Assembly (NCBI RefSeq): GCF_018063565.1
Contig: NZ_JAGPBB010000007.1
Location: 1-64,000 of the forward strand
Reading direction: 5' to 3'
DNA length: 64,000 nt
From: Rhodoferax sp.
GTDB lineage: Bacteria; Pseudomonadota; Gammaproteobacteria; Burkholderiales; Burkholderiaceae_C
A model generated the notes under the pieces. That model was not told where the DNA came from, searched no databases, and saw only the letters and a program-made list of their open reading frames with translations. Of this stretch, positions 9,115 to 18,900 are shown one piece after another. Position numbers and translations under genes: made by a program. Numbering within the stretch: the first letter of the stretch is position 1; each line of letters starts with the position of its first letter.

Positions 9115-9506
9115 GTCAGGATGGCTGAGACCATCCGGGTGTCCCCACCCAGATACAAGCTCAGACTGGCAAGCTTGATGTCGCCACTGGCATCGCTCTC
9201 ACTGCAGTCCATGTCCATCGCACACACCTCATTGCCATTGACCAGCCGCGCCCAGGAGGCGATGCCGCTTGCCACAATGAGCCCATTTTCTTGCTGGGTC
9301 AGTGTCAGTAAACCCTCAGAAATGACTCCTGCGGGTTTGGTCAGCCTGATTTCCACCAGCATTTCACTCGCCGCTGGCATCTCCGGTGACTGCGGTCTTG
9401 TGCCCGCGTAGATGCGTAGTCGCGCCGGGGAACTGCCGCAGTCAAGAAACGCCAGTGTTGCGCTTAGTCGGGCATGGTTGTGTTCAGGTGTGATGGCAAC
9501 AGTCAT
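9111..9506 (-). CDS. Phage tail-region protein, unknown
   Basis: A 131-residue soluble, beta-rich protein with a 4-bp overlap into the hub-like gene. No signal peptide, membrane segment or catalytic motif is visible. Gene order suggests a tail-tip component. Related phages carry a short conserved protein here, but I cannot name a domain. Confidence 0.6.
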   Translation of the reverse strand: MTVAITPEHNHARLSATLAFLDCGSSPARLRIYAGTRPQSPEMPAASEMLVEIRLTKPAGVISEGLLTLTQQENGLIVASGIASWARLVNGNEVCAMDMDCSESDASGDIKLASLSLYLGGDTRMVSAILT

Positions 9507-9584
9507 AGCATATCCAATGGAGACTCAAGGTGAATAGGGCGGCCAACCACTTCTCAAGCGCTGGCCAAGAACCTGCCAACTGAG

Positions 9585-10604
9585 TCAGCGCTCGGTCGAA
9601 GTCGGGCGCAGCCGGTCAGCAATCACGGCGCGATAGAGTCGCTGGTGGTCTTCACAAATGACCGTGTAGGTCTGCGCCGGATCCAGTGTGTCAAACCGAT
9701 ATCTCCCAAGGGCGTCGCTCCAGGTCTGGGCCACCAGCGTGCGCGTGTTGTCGCTCATGAGCAAAACTTGACGCTCAAGGGGTTGATCGGCCTGACCTGT
9801 GTTGCCCTTTTCTTTGATGGTTCCCGTGATGAAGCCATCGCCGCCAAAGTGGATGTTGCGTCTGAGCATGGGCAAGCCAAAGCGCTTGGCCCCGGGTCCC
9901 CCAACTTGGTCCCAACTCTCGCCACAGGGACTAGCCAGTTGGCGCAGTTCAGACATCGAGCGCAGTCCCACCTGGCTGCCCAGGGCTGCCAGCGTCGAAG
10001 GTGCTCCGCCAGCAATCGATTCAATGCGCGCCGTAGCCCCTTGCAGACATACCCCGGGTATCAGCGCACCAGGGTAGGTGACATCGTCGACCACACAGAT
10101 CTGCACGCCGCCTGCAAAAAAACGCAGTACACGCGCTCTTGGCGTGCCCTGGCTGTCCCAGGCACCCACCACACACTCGCAGCGCAAGACCCAGCGCTGG
10201 CCGGGATTGAAACTTGGCGCAAGCCCTGTGAGGCCGGCAATGGGCGTGTCCCCGTCGCGTACCAGCGGGCCTACCAGTGCACCGTCCTGGAAGTCTGCAT
10301 CAAACCGGCTCACGCTCCAGTTGCCACTGGCATGCGCAAAGCGATAACCCTGCGTGCTCTGGCCCGTGCACATCCACAGACCAATGTGACGCTGACCGAT
10401 GGCGTCAGAGTTCAGGCGCAGGTCGGCCTCAAACCAGAAATTGTCGTGGGCTGGTTCGCTAAAGCGCAACACCGACGGCTGGTCGATTGCCGAGAGATTG
10501 ATCGCCTGCAGCGAACTGTTGTAGGTGGCAACCATGCCCCCAAGGCGGGTAAGGTATGCAGCTGCGGGGGCAGTAACAAAACTCTCGCTAAACGGATAGG
10601 TCAT
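9585..10604 (-). CDS. Phage tail-tip protein with C-terminal CarboxypepD-like beta-sandwich
   Basis: The 339-residue product has a long beta-rich N-terminal region and a C-terminal segment (about 255-330) beginning GTIKEKGN and running through TWSDALGRYRFDTLDPAQTY. That resembles the carboxypeptidase regulatory-like fold common in phage receptor-contact proteins. It probably decorates the tail tip. It starts 3 bp after the end of the next upstream gene, so the two are read as one operon. A 78-bp gap follows it. Confidence 0.6.
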   Translation of the reverse strand: MTYPFSESFVTAPAAAYLTRLGGMVATYNSSLQAINLSAIDQPSVLRFSEPAHDNFWFEADLRLNSDAIGQRHIGLWMCTGQSTQGYRFAHASGNWSVSRFDADFQDGALVGPLVRDGDTPIAGLTGLAPSFNPGQRWVLRCECVVGAWDSQGTPRARVLRFFAGGVQICVVDDVTYPGALIPGVCLQGATARIESIAGGAPSTLAALGSQVGLRSMSELRQLASPCGESWDQVGGPGAKRFGLPMLRRNIHFGGDGFITGTIKEKGNTGQADQPLERQVLLMSDNTRTLVAQTWSDALGRYRFDTLDPAQTYTVICEDHQRLYRAVIADRLRPTSTER

Positions 10605-10607
10605 CGC

Positions 10608-11873
10608 TCACCACCACGGTCCCGTCAAATCGAAAGCCACCTGCGCGCCGTCAGCTTCGGCGCCATACTGGGTTCGAATCAACAAAAAGCGCTTGTCCAT
10701 TTGCCCCACCACGTTGTCAATGACGGTCTGGTCGCTGTAGGGGCGGTCTTGCGGCATCCACAACATGCCCGGCAAGCTTCCTCGGATGTGGCCGTCTTCT
10801 TGCTGAACAAAGCACGGCAGCAGCCACAGGCTGTAGTCGGCCCCATTGGGAAAGGGCATGCTGCCCCGGCCACTGATCTGCTGGCTATTGTTGGTGTTCA
10901 AGGAGGTCACGCCAAAACGCGACGGATTTCCAAGCTGCGTGTGGTTGCGCAGCAGCACCTTGCCGGTGTAGTTCAGCGAGGCGATCAATCCGTTGCCATT
11001 GCTCTCACCGGGATAGCTGTAGTAGTAGGCGCTGGAGATGAGGTTGTCATCAGCGCACAGAATGGTGCTGAAGTTGTCACCGGCTTTGAAGGACTGAATG
11101 TCACCAAAGCAATAGAAGTTGCGACCAAACCAGTCGGCACCCGGTGCGTTGGTGCACCACAGGTAAAACAGGCGCTCATCGCCGATGAGCAACCATTGAC
11201 GCTCGCCTGGGCCGCCATCGCCCTGGCTCTCATAGCCCGAGCCGCGTGCGTGAAACCACTTGAACCAGCCCCATTGGTCTGTGACCACTTTCTTCCAGTT
11301 CTGTCGCGGTGAGTTGGGGTCATAGGGTGCCTGCGCCCCCACAGGCGTATCCATATCGGCCAAGTCCTCCACGATGCCCACGTTGGCCCACTTGGCCCAG
11401 GAACTGGTGTAGCTCGGCGTTTTCAGGCTGTCATCGATGAGCAACAGGTTTTGGGGTGATTGCGGATGGGCGCTGCGGTAGGCACCCTTGTGGGTGCCGG
11501 CAAATGGTTTCTCCCAACCCAAGGGGGCAAGCTTGACACTCAGACTGGTGCTGCTGGTGGCAGCCGAGGGCACAGCCGCGCCAATGGCATAGGTGAATTG
11601 GTTCGAAGTTGTGCTGAGCACGCGCACCTGCCCGTTGTATTCGGGCTGATCGGCACCTTTGACCTCGAGAACCTGATAGGGCTGGTAACTGTGTCCGCTG
11701 GCGATGGTTGCCGTGGCCACCCCGTTTTGCTGACTCAGACTGGTGATGGCTTTGAGTGCAAAGCCGTTGACCAGGCATGCATCGAGCAGCGTAATCAGAT
11801 CGCCCCAGTTGTTGGTGATCTGCGGTGCACCTGCCATGGCGCTGGAGAAGAATTTGACGCTGAGCGCACTCAT
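10608..11873 (-). CDS. Phage tail-tip/fibre-like protein, unknown
   Basis: A 421-residue soluble protein rich in Trp, Tyr, Asn and Gly, which fits a beta-structured virion surface protein. There is no recognised catalytic motif. The N-terminal part (about 1-110) looks like a separate beta domain; the rest is aromatic-rich. Position between the large split tail protein and the beta-sandwich protein supports a role in the distal tail. The start MSALSVKFFSSAMAG is the first good ATG. Confidence 0.6.
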   Translation of the reverse strand: MSALSVKFFSSAMAGAPQITNNWGDLITLLDACLVNGFALKAITSLSQQNGVATATIASGHSYQPYQVLEVKGADQPEYNGQVRVLSTTSNQFTYAIGAAVPSAATSSTSLSVKLAPLGWEKPFAGTHKGAYRSAHPQSPQNLLLIDDSLKTPSYTSSWAKWANVGIVEDLADMDTPVGAQAPYDPNSPRQNWKKVVTDQWGWFKWFHARGSGYESQGDGGPGERQWLLIGDERLFYLWCTNAPGADWFGRNFYCFGDIQSFKAGDNFSTILCADDNLISSAYYYSYPGESNGNGLIASLNYTGKVLLRNHTQLGNPSRFGVTSLNTNNSQQISGRGSMPFPNGADYSLWLLPCFVQQEDGHIRGSLPGMLWMPQDRPYSDQTVIDNVVGQMDKRFLLIRTQYGAEADGAQVAFDLTGPWW

Positions 11874-11922
11874 GGGTTTGGTTTCCTAAATGGACGAATG
11901 AAGTTATTCGGATGAAGAGCGC

Positions 11923-14061
11923 TCACGGTGTATCGACATCGCCGCGGATGAGCAAACTGAAATGGTCGTCAGCCACGCTTTGCGGTCCTTGCTGCACCGT
12001 GCGCACAACCCACAGAGGGACCTGTGCGCCGATGGTGTTAAAGCGCAGCACGTTGCCCGCTGACCAACCGCTGCCCCAGCCCAGTGCCGGAATCACAAAG
12101 TAGGGCACGCCTGTGGCCGGATTGATGGGCGCGCAGTCGCTGCTGGTGTTGCCAGTGGCAATGACCCCAACGTTCTCACCAATCACCTCAAAGGCGGTGA
12201 CGTTGGTCATGCGGATGAGCCAGCGCTGCGTCATCGCGCCGCGATTGCTCACTCGGATGGGAAACTGCACGGCGTTGAAGGTGGCAGTGGCACCGTCGCC
12301 CTGCACGGAGTCATGCCAGACGCTGTCCCAGGTGTAGGCATCAAAGATCAGGCTGACGCGGGCAAACAGATCACCTGCAACCAGCGCACTTGAGACAAAA
12401 CTGCCCTCTTGGCCGGCGCTGGCCAGCGGGTAGTGGTGGGTCAGGGCGCGTGTAAAGCTGATCTCACCGTTGATTTGAACGTCTCGCACCACCGCCATGT
12501 CCTCGATGCGGTGCTCGATGGTGACGGGCTGTGCGTAGGTGGAGACATCGGTAAAACTCACCGTGCCTGCCTCCAGGTCGGCGCTGTAGCCGCCATGGAT
12601 CATCACACCGTCCTGCCCAATTAAGCGTACCCGAGACAATCGCACCCGAGCCATGTCAATGGTCTGACCATTGGTGACTGCCGCTGTGATGCGCCCGGTG
12701 TGACCGACGACGGCAAAGCCACCAGGTCGAAAGATGGGCACACGCCCGTCGCTTGGCAGGCGAACCGGGTCAATACCGAGCAGGCTGGCATCCAGCGGCA
12801 AGTAGCTGTAGGCCACGGCGCTGTAGCGCACGCTGGAGGCGGCCACTGGCTCGGGCCTAAAGATCTGGCCATCTGCGCGCACCAGGGAACTGGCAAACCA
12901 GGGCTGATTCTCGTTGCCTGCAGCGCTGACCCAGGAGCCAAATCGCAGGCGTATCAGTCCGGTTTCATAGTCGACCACTGCGCTGACACCACCTGCTTCG
13001 ATCGTGCCATCGATGCTGGCCGTAACCACCTGCGTGCCCGACAGCGCTCGCGCAAACTCAATGGACACCGATCCCGGGCGCAGTGGTGCTGCACCACTGC
13101 GAAACACGTACTCACTGGAGATGTTTTCGCCAACGGTGGTGGCACAGCTGCTGCGTGTGAGGGCGTTTTCTGAGCCAGCGCTCCAGGAGCTCAGTGACAC
13201 CTCACCGCTCAAATAGTTGATACTGCCGCGCTTGAGCCAGCCACTGGTGGTGAACTCGCGCAAGGTCCCTCGCGCGTCGTCACCCCAGGGCGATTGCCCC
13301 GGCTGATGCAGCAGCACCGAGCCGGCCACGACCTGCGCGTTGACCCCGGGCACCAACTTGAAGCTGGGCGCAAAGGTGTGCGTCTCGGTGTGGTTGCCGC
13401 TGGATCCCGGGCTGTTGTAGCGCAACTTCACATAGCCCGACTCGTCGTTGGGGTAGAGCGAGGGCGCACTCACATAGGTCAACCCATCGTAGTTCAACCG
13501 CCAGCGCCCGCTGGCAACGGTGCCGATCGGGGTGTAATTGGGCCGAACAATCTTGATGGTCACATCCGGGTTAAAGCTGATTTGACCGTTGGCGTAATCA
13601 ACGCTGCCAATGGGATGGCCCTGGTGCAATAGGACGCCTGCGCCATCGTCCTGGGCGAACTGGGTCGGATCGCGCCAACTGGACATGCCAAGGCCCATTT
13701 CCGACAACTGGCTGATGGTGTAGATATCGAGCACCGCCTCGTCGGTGATGGTGTTCCATTCGATCTCCAGCGAACCCGGGGCAATCGAGCCCAAGCTGGC
13801 CCTCAGCGGCAACAGTCCCTCACCGTCGCGAGACGGGTGAGTAAACGAATCCTCACGCTTTGGGCCAACAACGTAGCTCACGCTCAAGCGTGTGCCCACC
13901 GGTGGCAGCACATTGGGGGCGAAATCGAGACGGTTTTGTGCCACGTTCAACCAGCCAGTGGCGTCTCCCGCGAGCGCCCCTGAACTCTGAGCGCTTGCGC
14001 CAAGTGTGAGAGTGCTGTCCTGTGCGTCGGGCCAGCTGATGCTCAGGGTTGCGGGCTGCAC
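11923..14061 (-). CDS. Large phage tail protein, C-terminal part (frame B, split by C8 tract)
   Basis: This frame encodes 712 residues from its first ATG, but it reads best as the continuation of the upstream frame. With one C removed from the tract at 14075-14082 the two frames join as LTLTPPQQGAVQPATLS without a gap. The protein is beta-rich with repeated segments of the type GSLEIEWNTIT and GLIRLRFGSW, probably repeated Ig-like or beta-sandwich modules of a tail-tip protein. The fused gene would be about 3.6 kb (11923-15529, roughly 1200 residues). Whether it is expressed separately, by slippage, or only after a base change cannot be told from sequence. Confidence 0.65.
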   Translation of the reverse strand: MQPATLSISWPDAQDSTLTLGASAQSSGALAGDATGWLNVAQNRLDFAPNVLPPVGTRLSVSYVVGPKREDSFTHPSRDGEGLLPLRASLGSIAPGSLEIEWNTITDEAVLDIYTISQLSEMGLGMSSWRDPTQFAQDDGAGVLLHQGHPIGSVDYANGQISFNPDVTIKIVRPNYTPIGTVASGRWRLNYDGLTYVSAPSLYPNDESGYVKLRYNSPGSSGNHTETHTFAPSFKLVPGVNAQVVAGSVLLHQPGQSPWGDDARGTLREFTTSGWLKRGSINYLSGEVSLSSWSAGSENALTRSSCATTVGENISSEYVFRSGAAPLRPGSVSIEFARALSGTQVVTASIDGTIEAGGVSAVVDYETGLIRLRFGSWVSAAGNENQPWFASSLVRADGQIFRPEPVAASSVRYSAVAYSYLPLDASLLGIDPVRLPSDGRVPIFRPGGFAVVGHTGRITAAVTNGQTIDMARVRLSRVRLIGQDGVMIHGGYSADLEAGTVSFTDVSTYAQPVTIEHRIEDMAVVRDVQINGEISFTRALTHHYPLASAGQEGSFVSSALVAGDLFARVSLIFDAYTWDSVWHDSVQGDGATATFNAVQFPIRVSNRGAMTQRWLIRMTNVTAFEVIGENVGVIATGNTSSDCAPINPATGVPYFVIPALGWGSGWSAGNVLRFNTIGAQVPLWVVRTVQQGPQSVADDHFSLLIRGDVDTP

Positions 14062-15529
14062 AGCGCCTTGCTGCGGGGGGGGTGAGCGTGAGGCTGTGGC
14101 TTGCCTTGAGCATCAACGCGGTGTGCCGGGTTTCTTGGGTGGGCGTATTCCAGGACAGAATCAGCGAACTGCCAACGTCGGGCAGCGCCCCCAGTGTGAC
14201 AACATAGGCACCGGTATTTTTGTTGAAGGTGCCAGCACCGTAGCTGCTGTCAAGCCCTTTGAGCTCTGCGTTGCCCGTGTCTGCCAGGACGTACCAGCGC
14301 CCCTGTGCCATGTAGCTGATCGATAACGTGCCGGGCTGCGCCAGCGGATTGACCATGCCGACGTAGGACTGGCTGCGCGACTCCGGTGTGATTGGCACCT
14401 CCGTGCTTTGTGGCGTTCGCAGTATGTGCGCCGCCGGTGTGTAGCTGATGACCTTGGGGTTGGACATCGATTGGCTGTACAGCCGCAGCAGTCCACTGGC
14501 GTAGTCAATGCTGCCAAGCGCTTCTTGACCACTGCTGCCGCCCGCCTTGAGCAGACCCGCGTCGTCCACAATGGTGATCCCCTCGGTACTGATGGACAGT
14601 GAGCCCGGCAGGCATCCGCTGGCCAGATTGAAATCGGTGTCGGGTGTCCACGCGTGCTCGGCGCTGTAACTCAAGCCCTGTGTGCCCGGCACGGGCAGGG
14701 CCGCGCTTGCGTAGGGTGGCATAGCCGACAGGGGGGTTTCGGTTTGGGCGCTGGGTACCAGTTGGGAGTAGATGGATGCCCCCTTGACCGTGAAGTCGCC
14801 AACGCCTGCCGCTTGCGTCAGTGCCACCACCCCGGCGTAGGTTCCAGCATCGGCAACGACCGTATCGCGCATCCGGGTGGCCTCGCTTGCGCGGGTGAAG
14901 GTTCTTGAAGCCTCAGAGCCCGTGAAGTCGTGGCGCAGCGCGTCGCTGATCTCAACGGTGACGATGGCGGCCTGATAGTCCTGATCGCCATCGTAGGTGA
15001 AGGTGCGCTGCACCACTGAGACGGAAGTGGCCCGGATGTACTGCTCTTTTTGGGTTTCCAGACCCTCGTTTTCGACTAACACCAGTGTTTGGCCGACATT
15101 GGCAACGGTGTCGCTTGGGCGCTGAAACAGCTGCACCACGCGCTGACCGGCGATGTGGTTCTCAAACAGATAGCCCGCAAGGGTCGGCCCTTTGCTGAGA
15201 TATGCCTCAATGCGAACCTGCGCCTGCTCGCGCGTATCGAAACTCTTTTGGGTGCTAAACAGCGTTACGCTGACCCTGGGATCCAGGGGTGGCTGCGCCA
15301 CGATCACGTTGGAGCCGAAATAGGTGTCAGTGTCATCGGTTTGGACGCTGACAAAGCACTTTCTGAGGTTGACCCGACCTCCGGCGCGATCGAGCTCGGA
15401 GATGTCAGGAAAGATGGCGTTGGAGGCGCCATCGGTGATGGCAATGCCTGTGGGCGCACCACCGCCTTCGGGCACATCAGCCATCACGGCAGATTTGAGC
15501 AAGCGAATGTCGCCAGATTGGATGGGCAT
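13853..15529 (-). CDS. Large phage tail protein, N-terminal part (frame A)
   Basis: I chose the start MPIQSGDIRLL at 15529, just after the end of the upstream gene, over a longer upstream extension that lies in the frame of another gene. The 558-residue product is beta-rich with the same repeat style as frame B (GLLRLYSQS, GTLSISYMAQG). Its last 70 or so residues after the C8 tract are Arg/His-rich and unlike the rest, as expected for out-of-frame translation. It overlaps frame B by about 200 bp. Confidence 0.65.
   Translation of the reverse strand: MPIQSGDIRLLKSAVMADVPEGGGAPTGIAITDGASNAIFPDISELDRAGGRVNLRKCFVSVQTDDTDTYFGSNVIVAQPPLDPRVSVTLFSTQKSFDTREQAQVRIEAYLSKGPTLAGYLFENHIAGQRVVQLFQRPSDTVANVGQTLVLVENEGLETQKEQYIRATSVSVVQRTFTYDGDQDYQAAIVTVEISDALRHDFTGSEASRTFTRASEATRMRDTVVADAGTYAGVVALTQAAGVGDFTVKGASIYSQLVPSAQTETPLSAMPPYASAALPVPGTQGLSYSAEHAWTPDTDFNLASGCLPGSLSISTEGITIVDDAGLLKAGGSSGQEALGSIDYASGLLRLYSQSMSNPKVISYTPAAHILRTPQSTEVPITPESRSQSYVGMVNPLAQPGTLSISYMAQGRWYVLADTGNAELKGLDSSYGAGTFNKNTGAYVVTLGALPDVGSSLILSWNTPTQETRHTALMLKASHSLTLTPPAARRCAARNPEHQLARRTGQHSHTWRKRSEFRGARGRRHWLVERGTKPSRFRPQCAATGGHTLERELRCWPKA
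14075..14082 (-). repeat. C8 homopolymer at a frame junction
   Basis: Eight consecutive G on the plus strand (C8 on the coding strand) lie where the reading frame of the large tail protein switches. Seven C would give one continuous frame. The tract is a candidate for slipped-strand phase variation, ribosomal or transcriptional slippage, or a sequencing/assembly error. Confidence 0.7.
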
Positions 15530-15530
15530 G

Positions 15531-15938
15531 TCAAATCTCCAGGAATCGAAGCAAGAGGTGATAGAAGTCGCCGTCATGGCCGCTGGGATAACCCAGCACC
15601 GGTGCGGCCTCAATGGGTCCGCTGGCATGGTCAAAGGCCACGGTGAATGTGCGTGCGTCTTTGAACGTGAGCGTGAAGCTGCCCGAGGGCGGATCCAGTG
15701 CGACACCCGCCCACAGGCGCAATTTCTCCAGCGTTGCGCGTGTAACCCAGGCCATGTCGGCAGCACCCACCAGGGTGATGGCCCGACCAGCCTGGCGGGT
15801 GGCCGACTGCACCAGGAGGGCACCCGTCATCAGGTAAGACACGCTGGAGACCACCGGAGTCCAGTCGTGCTCATCGCTCCACAGCAAATCGTCAGGCAGG
15901 GTCAACGTGGCCCCACTAAAGAGGTTTTTAAGTTCCAT
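15531..15938 (-). CDS. Phage tail protein downstream of tape measure, unknown
   Basis: A 135-residue beta-rich protein directly after the tape measure gene, in the place of a distal tail adaptor or gpM/L-like protein of lambda-type tails. There is no signal peptide or metal motif. Its stop lies one base from the start of the large tail protein, so it is translated as part of the same operon. The assignment comes from gene order, not from a recognised domain. Confidence 0.6.
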   Translation of the reverse strand: MELKNLFSGATLTLPDDLLWSDEHDWTPVVSSVSYLMTGALLVQSATRQAGRAITLVGAADMAWVTRATLEKLRLWAGVALDPPSGSFTLTFKDARTFTVAFDHASGPIEAAPVLGYPSGHDGDFYHLLLRFLEI

Positions 15939-15951
15939 GGGAAAGTGACCG

Positions 15952-18900
15952 CTAAAAAGCGCGTGATTTCGCTTGTTTCAAGATGTCCAGCAGACGGGTT
16001 TCATCCTTGGCATCGACCGTGGCTGACACACTGCGGTTTCCCGCCGCCAATTCAACCCGCACTGTGCGCACCGGTGCGGTTTCTCCTGCAAATGCAGGTC
16101 TTGGCACAGCCATCGGTGAAACCAGCGACTGCACCAGCCCACCACCAGCAAAGCCCTGCACACGCGCGGCCAGGGCTTTCGCTGGCAGGCTCAGGTTGTT
16201 GAGCGACTCAAAAAACCCGGTGCCAAACCGAGATACCGCAGACCGGTTGACCACATATTCGCCGGGAGTGAGCATCGCAGGAACCGTATCGGACTTGGCC
16301 ACACCACCACCCCAGTAAAACTCACCCTGGTGCTGCTCCATGTACTCCATCAGGTCGCGTTCCAGGTCTATGCCATACAGCAGAGACTGCGCCATAGCTT
16401 GCCGCCAGTTGGCCTTGATGGCACCGAGTTTTTGTTTTTCATTGCCTGTGAGTTGTTTGCGACCGACTAGGCTCTCAAGGGTTCTGCGGTCCGTGTTGGC
16501 CAGTTGACCGTAGCCCTGCAGGGTGTCGTACTCAAATCCGATGCTCAACGATGCACCGTACTGATGACGCATCCACTGCACGTATTGACGCATTCCGGAT
16601 AGACCCAACTCGATCATTTGCTGGGCTTCCACCGCATCTTTGTTGCGTTTAATGACGTTCGAACCAGGAGATTCCACCGAACCACCCGTGGCAAACCGGG
16701 CTACACCATTGGCAATTTTCGACAATGCAGTGCTTCCGTACTTGCGCACTGCCGCTTTGCGCAGCACATACGCGCCAGCGTCTAGCCTGCGCGGTACTGT
16801 GTCCTGATCACCGGAGCCCGGCACCGAACCACCGGTCATGCGGGTAAATGCCTGGGCAACTGGTGATGCCACAGACCCACCGACCGCAAAATGCGGCACA
16901 CCTGCGCCCACCAGACCGCCGGTGGCATTGGCTTCGACTTTGGTCACATAAACCGTATGCGTGCTCGACGTGTTGAGCCCATTGAGGCTGGAGATTTCTG
17001 AGCGGGCTTCCACCGCATTGGTGCTCACACTGTGCTGAGACTCGGTGCGGATGCGACCCAGTGAGCTGATCATGCCCTCGACATTGCTGATCGCGGCTTG
17101 GGCTTTTTCAGAGGTGACTTGCAGCTCGATTAGCGAGTTTTGCTTGGCGTAGACGGTCAGTTTGTCCAGCGCCGCTTTGGCTTGGGTGATATCGGCATCC
17201 ACCGGCAGGGTTTTGCCTTCTTTGAGTAATGCCTCATAGTCCTGGAGCTTTTTCTGGGCCTGTTCCAAGTCAGCCTTGATGACCAGCAGACGTTCCTTCT
17301 CGGCCATCGCCTTGTCCAGTTCAGCCATGGCTTTATCAAACCGGGTGGTGTCCGCGTCCAGCGTGACTTTCAAGCCATCTTTGAGCTTGGCGGTGATCTG
17401 GTCAATCTGGGTTTCAGTGTCTGTCAAGGTCTGCTTGATCTGCTCACGCGCTGCGAGTGCCGCTTGGGCTGCCTGTTTGTGCGCCTGAGCCTGAGCGTCC
17501 AGTGACTTGAGGAGGATGTCTTCGGATTCACGAATGGCCTGAATGGACCGGTTGACACCTTCCTTGCCCTGGGTGATCGCTGCATCGGCTGCGGTGGTTT
17601 TCTGAGCCAGCTCCAAGCGCAAGGCGTCGGCCTGGCGCATCAGATCTGTGGCTTTGTCGTATTCGCCCTGGCTTGATGCCTGGCGGGCTTGTGACTCCAA
17701 GGCCACCACCTGGGTGTGCGCCTGCTCAGACTGCTTCCTGGCTTCTTGCGCCTTTTTGGCCTCGGCGATCTGGGCGCTGCCCACTTGCACTGCCAAATCC
17801 ATGGCCTTTTGCGCAAACTGTCGGGCTTGCTCAAATTCACCAGCGGCCAGTGCATTGCGCGCCTGCGTCTGCAACTCAACAATCTGGCGTTTGCGGTCTT
17901 CACTGGCCTCAAACTCCGTCATGCCCTGACGATGCAACTCGCGGATCTTCTCCTGCGTGGTCATCGTCAGCAGCCGCTTGGCTTCTTCGATGCGTTCGAC
18001 CTCAAGCAAATGCCGGTTGGCTTCAGCGTTCAAAGCATTGATGTGGGCGCGGTATTCCGTGGCTGCGGTGACCATGGACTGGCGTTTGGTGGCCAGAATC
18101 TCGTTTTCCACGCGTGTCACGTTGGCGCTGCGCTCGGCCTCAGTTGCGCCTTGTTTGGCCGCTGCTGCCACCCTGGCAGTGGACTCGTCATCGATGAGTT
18201 TCAGTGTGTCCGTGGTGGCTTTTTGCCGCAGGGTAGTCTGCTGAGTCAGTGCATCGGTGAGCAGCAGGATCGATTTGGCAATCTGGGTTGCCTGAGATGC
18301 TGAAGACAACTCCAGCGCCGTTTGCTCCTGCTGGTAGCGTGTTTTCACAGCATCAACCTGCTTTTGCAGGTTGGCCTCGACCGTGGCAGTCAGGCCTTTG
18401 TACGCTTCAGCCATCTTGGCAGTGGCATCCGTGACCACGCCATTGGCCTTGGTGACTGCTTGTTCCACCTCGCCCAATCGGGATTTGAGCTTTTCCACGG
18501 CTGAGTGAACCGCCTCGACTCCACGACCGACCGCTTCCTGCGTGCCCTGGCGCACGGCTTCCAACTTTTTGGCAATCTCTTGTGCCGTGGTGGCCGCAGT
18601 GGTCATGGCCGCTTTGGCAGTCTCAGACCCCTTGGTGGCATCGGCATACATCTGGGCGAAGATCACATTCATCTCGGCGAGACGGGCTTCATGGCGCTTG
18701 GTGGCCGCGTCAATCGTGTCGCTGGTGAAGATCGCTGCAAAAGCTTCCCAGCGGTACTGCAACTGCTCAACCGCCTTGACCAGAATTTCGACCATGAAGA
18801 TGCCCGCTTTGCGCACGATCTCAAACCTCTCGGACAACCAGGTGCCGATTTCCCAGCCGACGGCAAACGCTCCGAGCGCGGCGAAGGCGGTTTTGAGCAA

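Noticed and set aside
9645..11312. Long plus-strand open frame of 555 codons
   Set aside because: It lies antisense to two convincing tail genes and has Arg/His/Gly-rich composition typical of the shadow frame in GC-rich DNA.
11923..14061. Frame B of the tail protein as an independent gene starting at 14061
   Set aside because: Its similarity pattern continues upstream of that ATG in the same frame and joins the previous frame at the C8 tract, so an independent origin is unlikely, although separate expression cannot be excluded.
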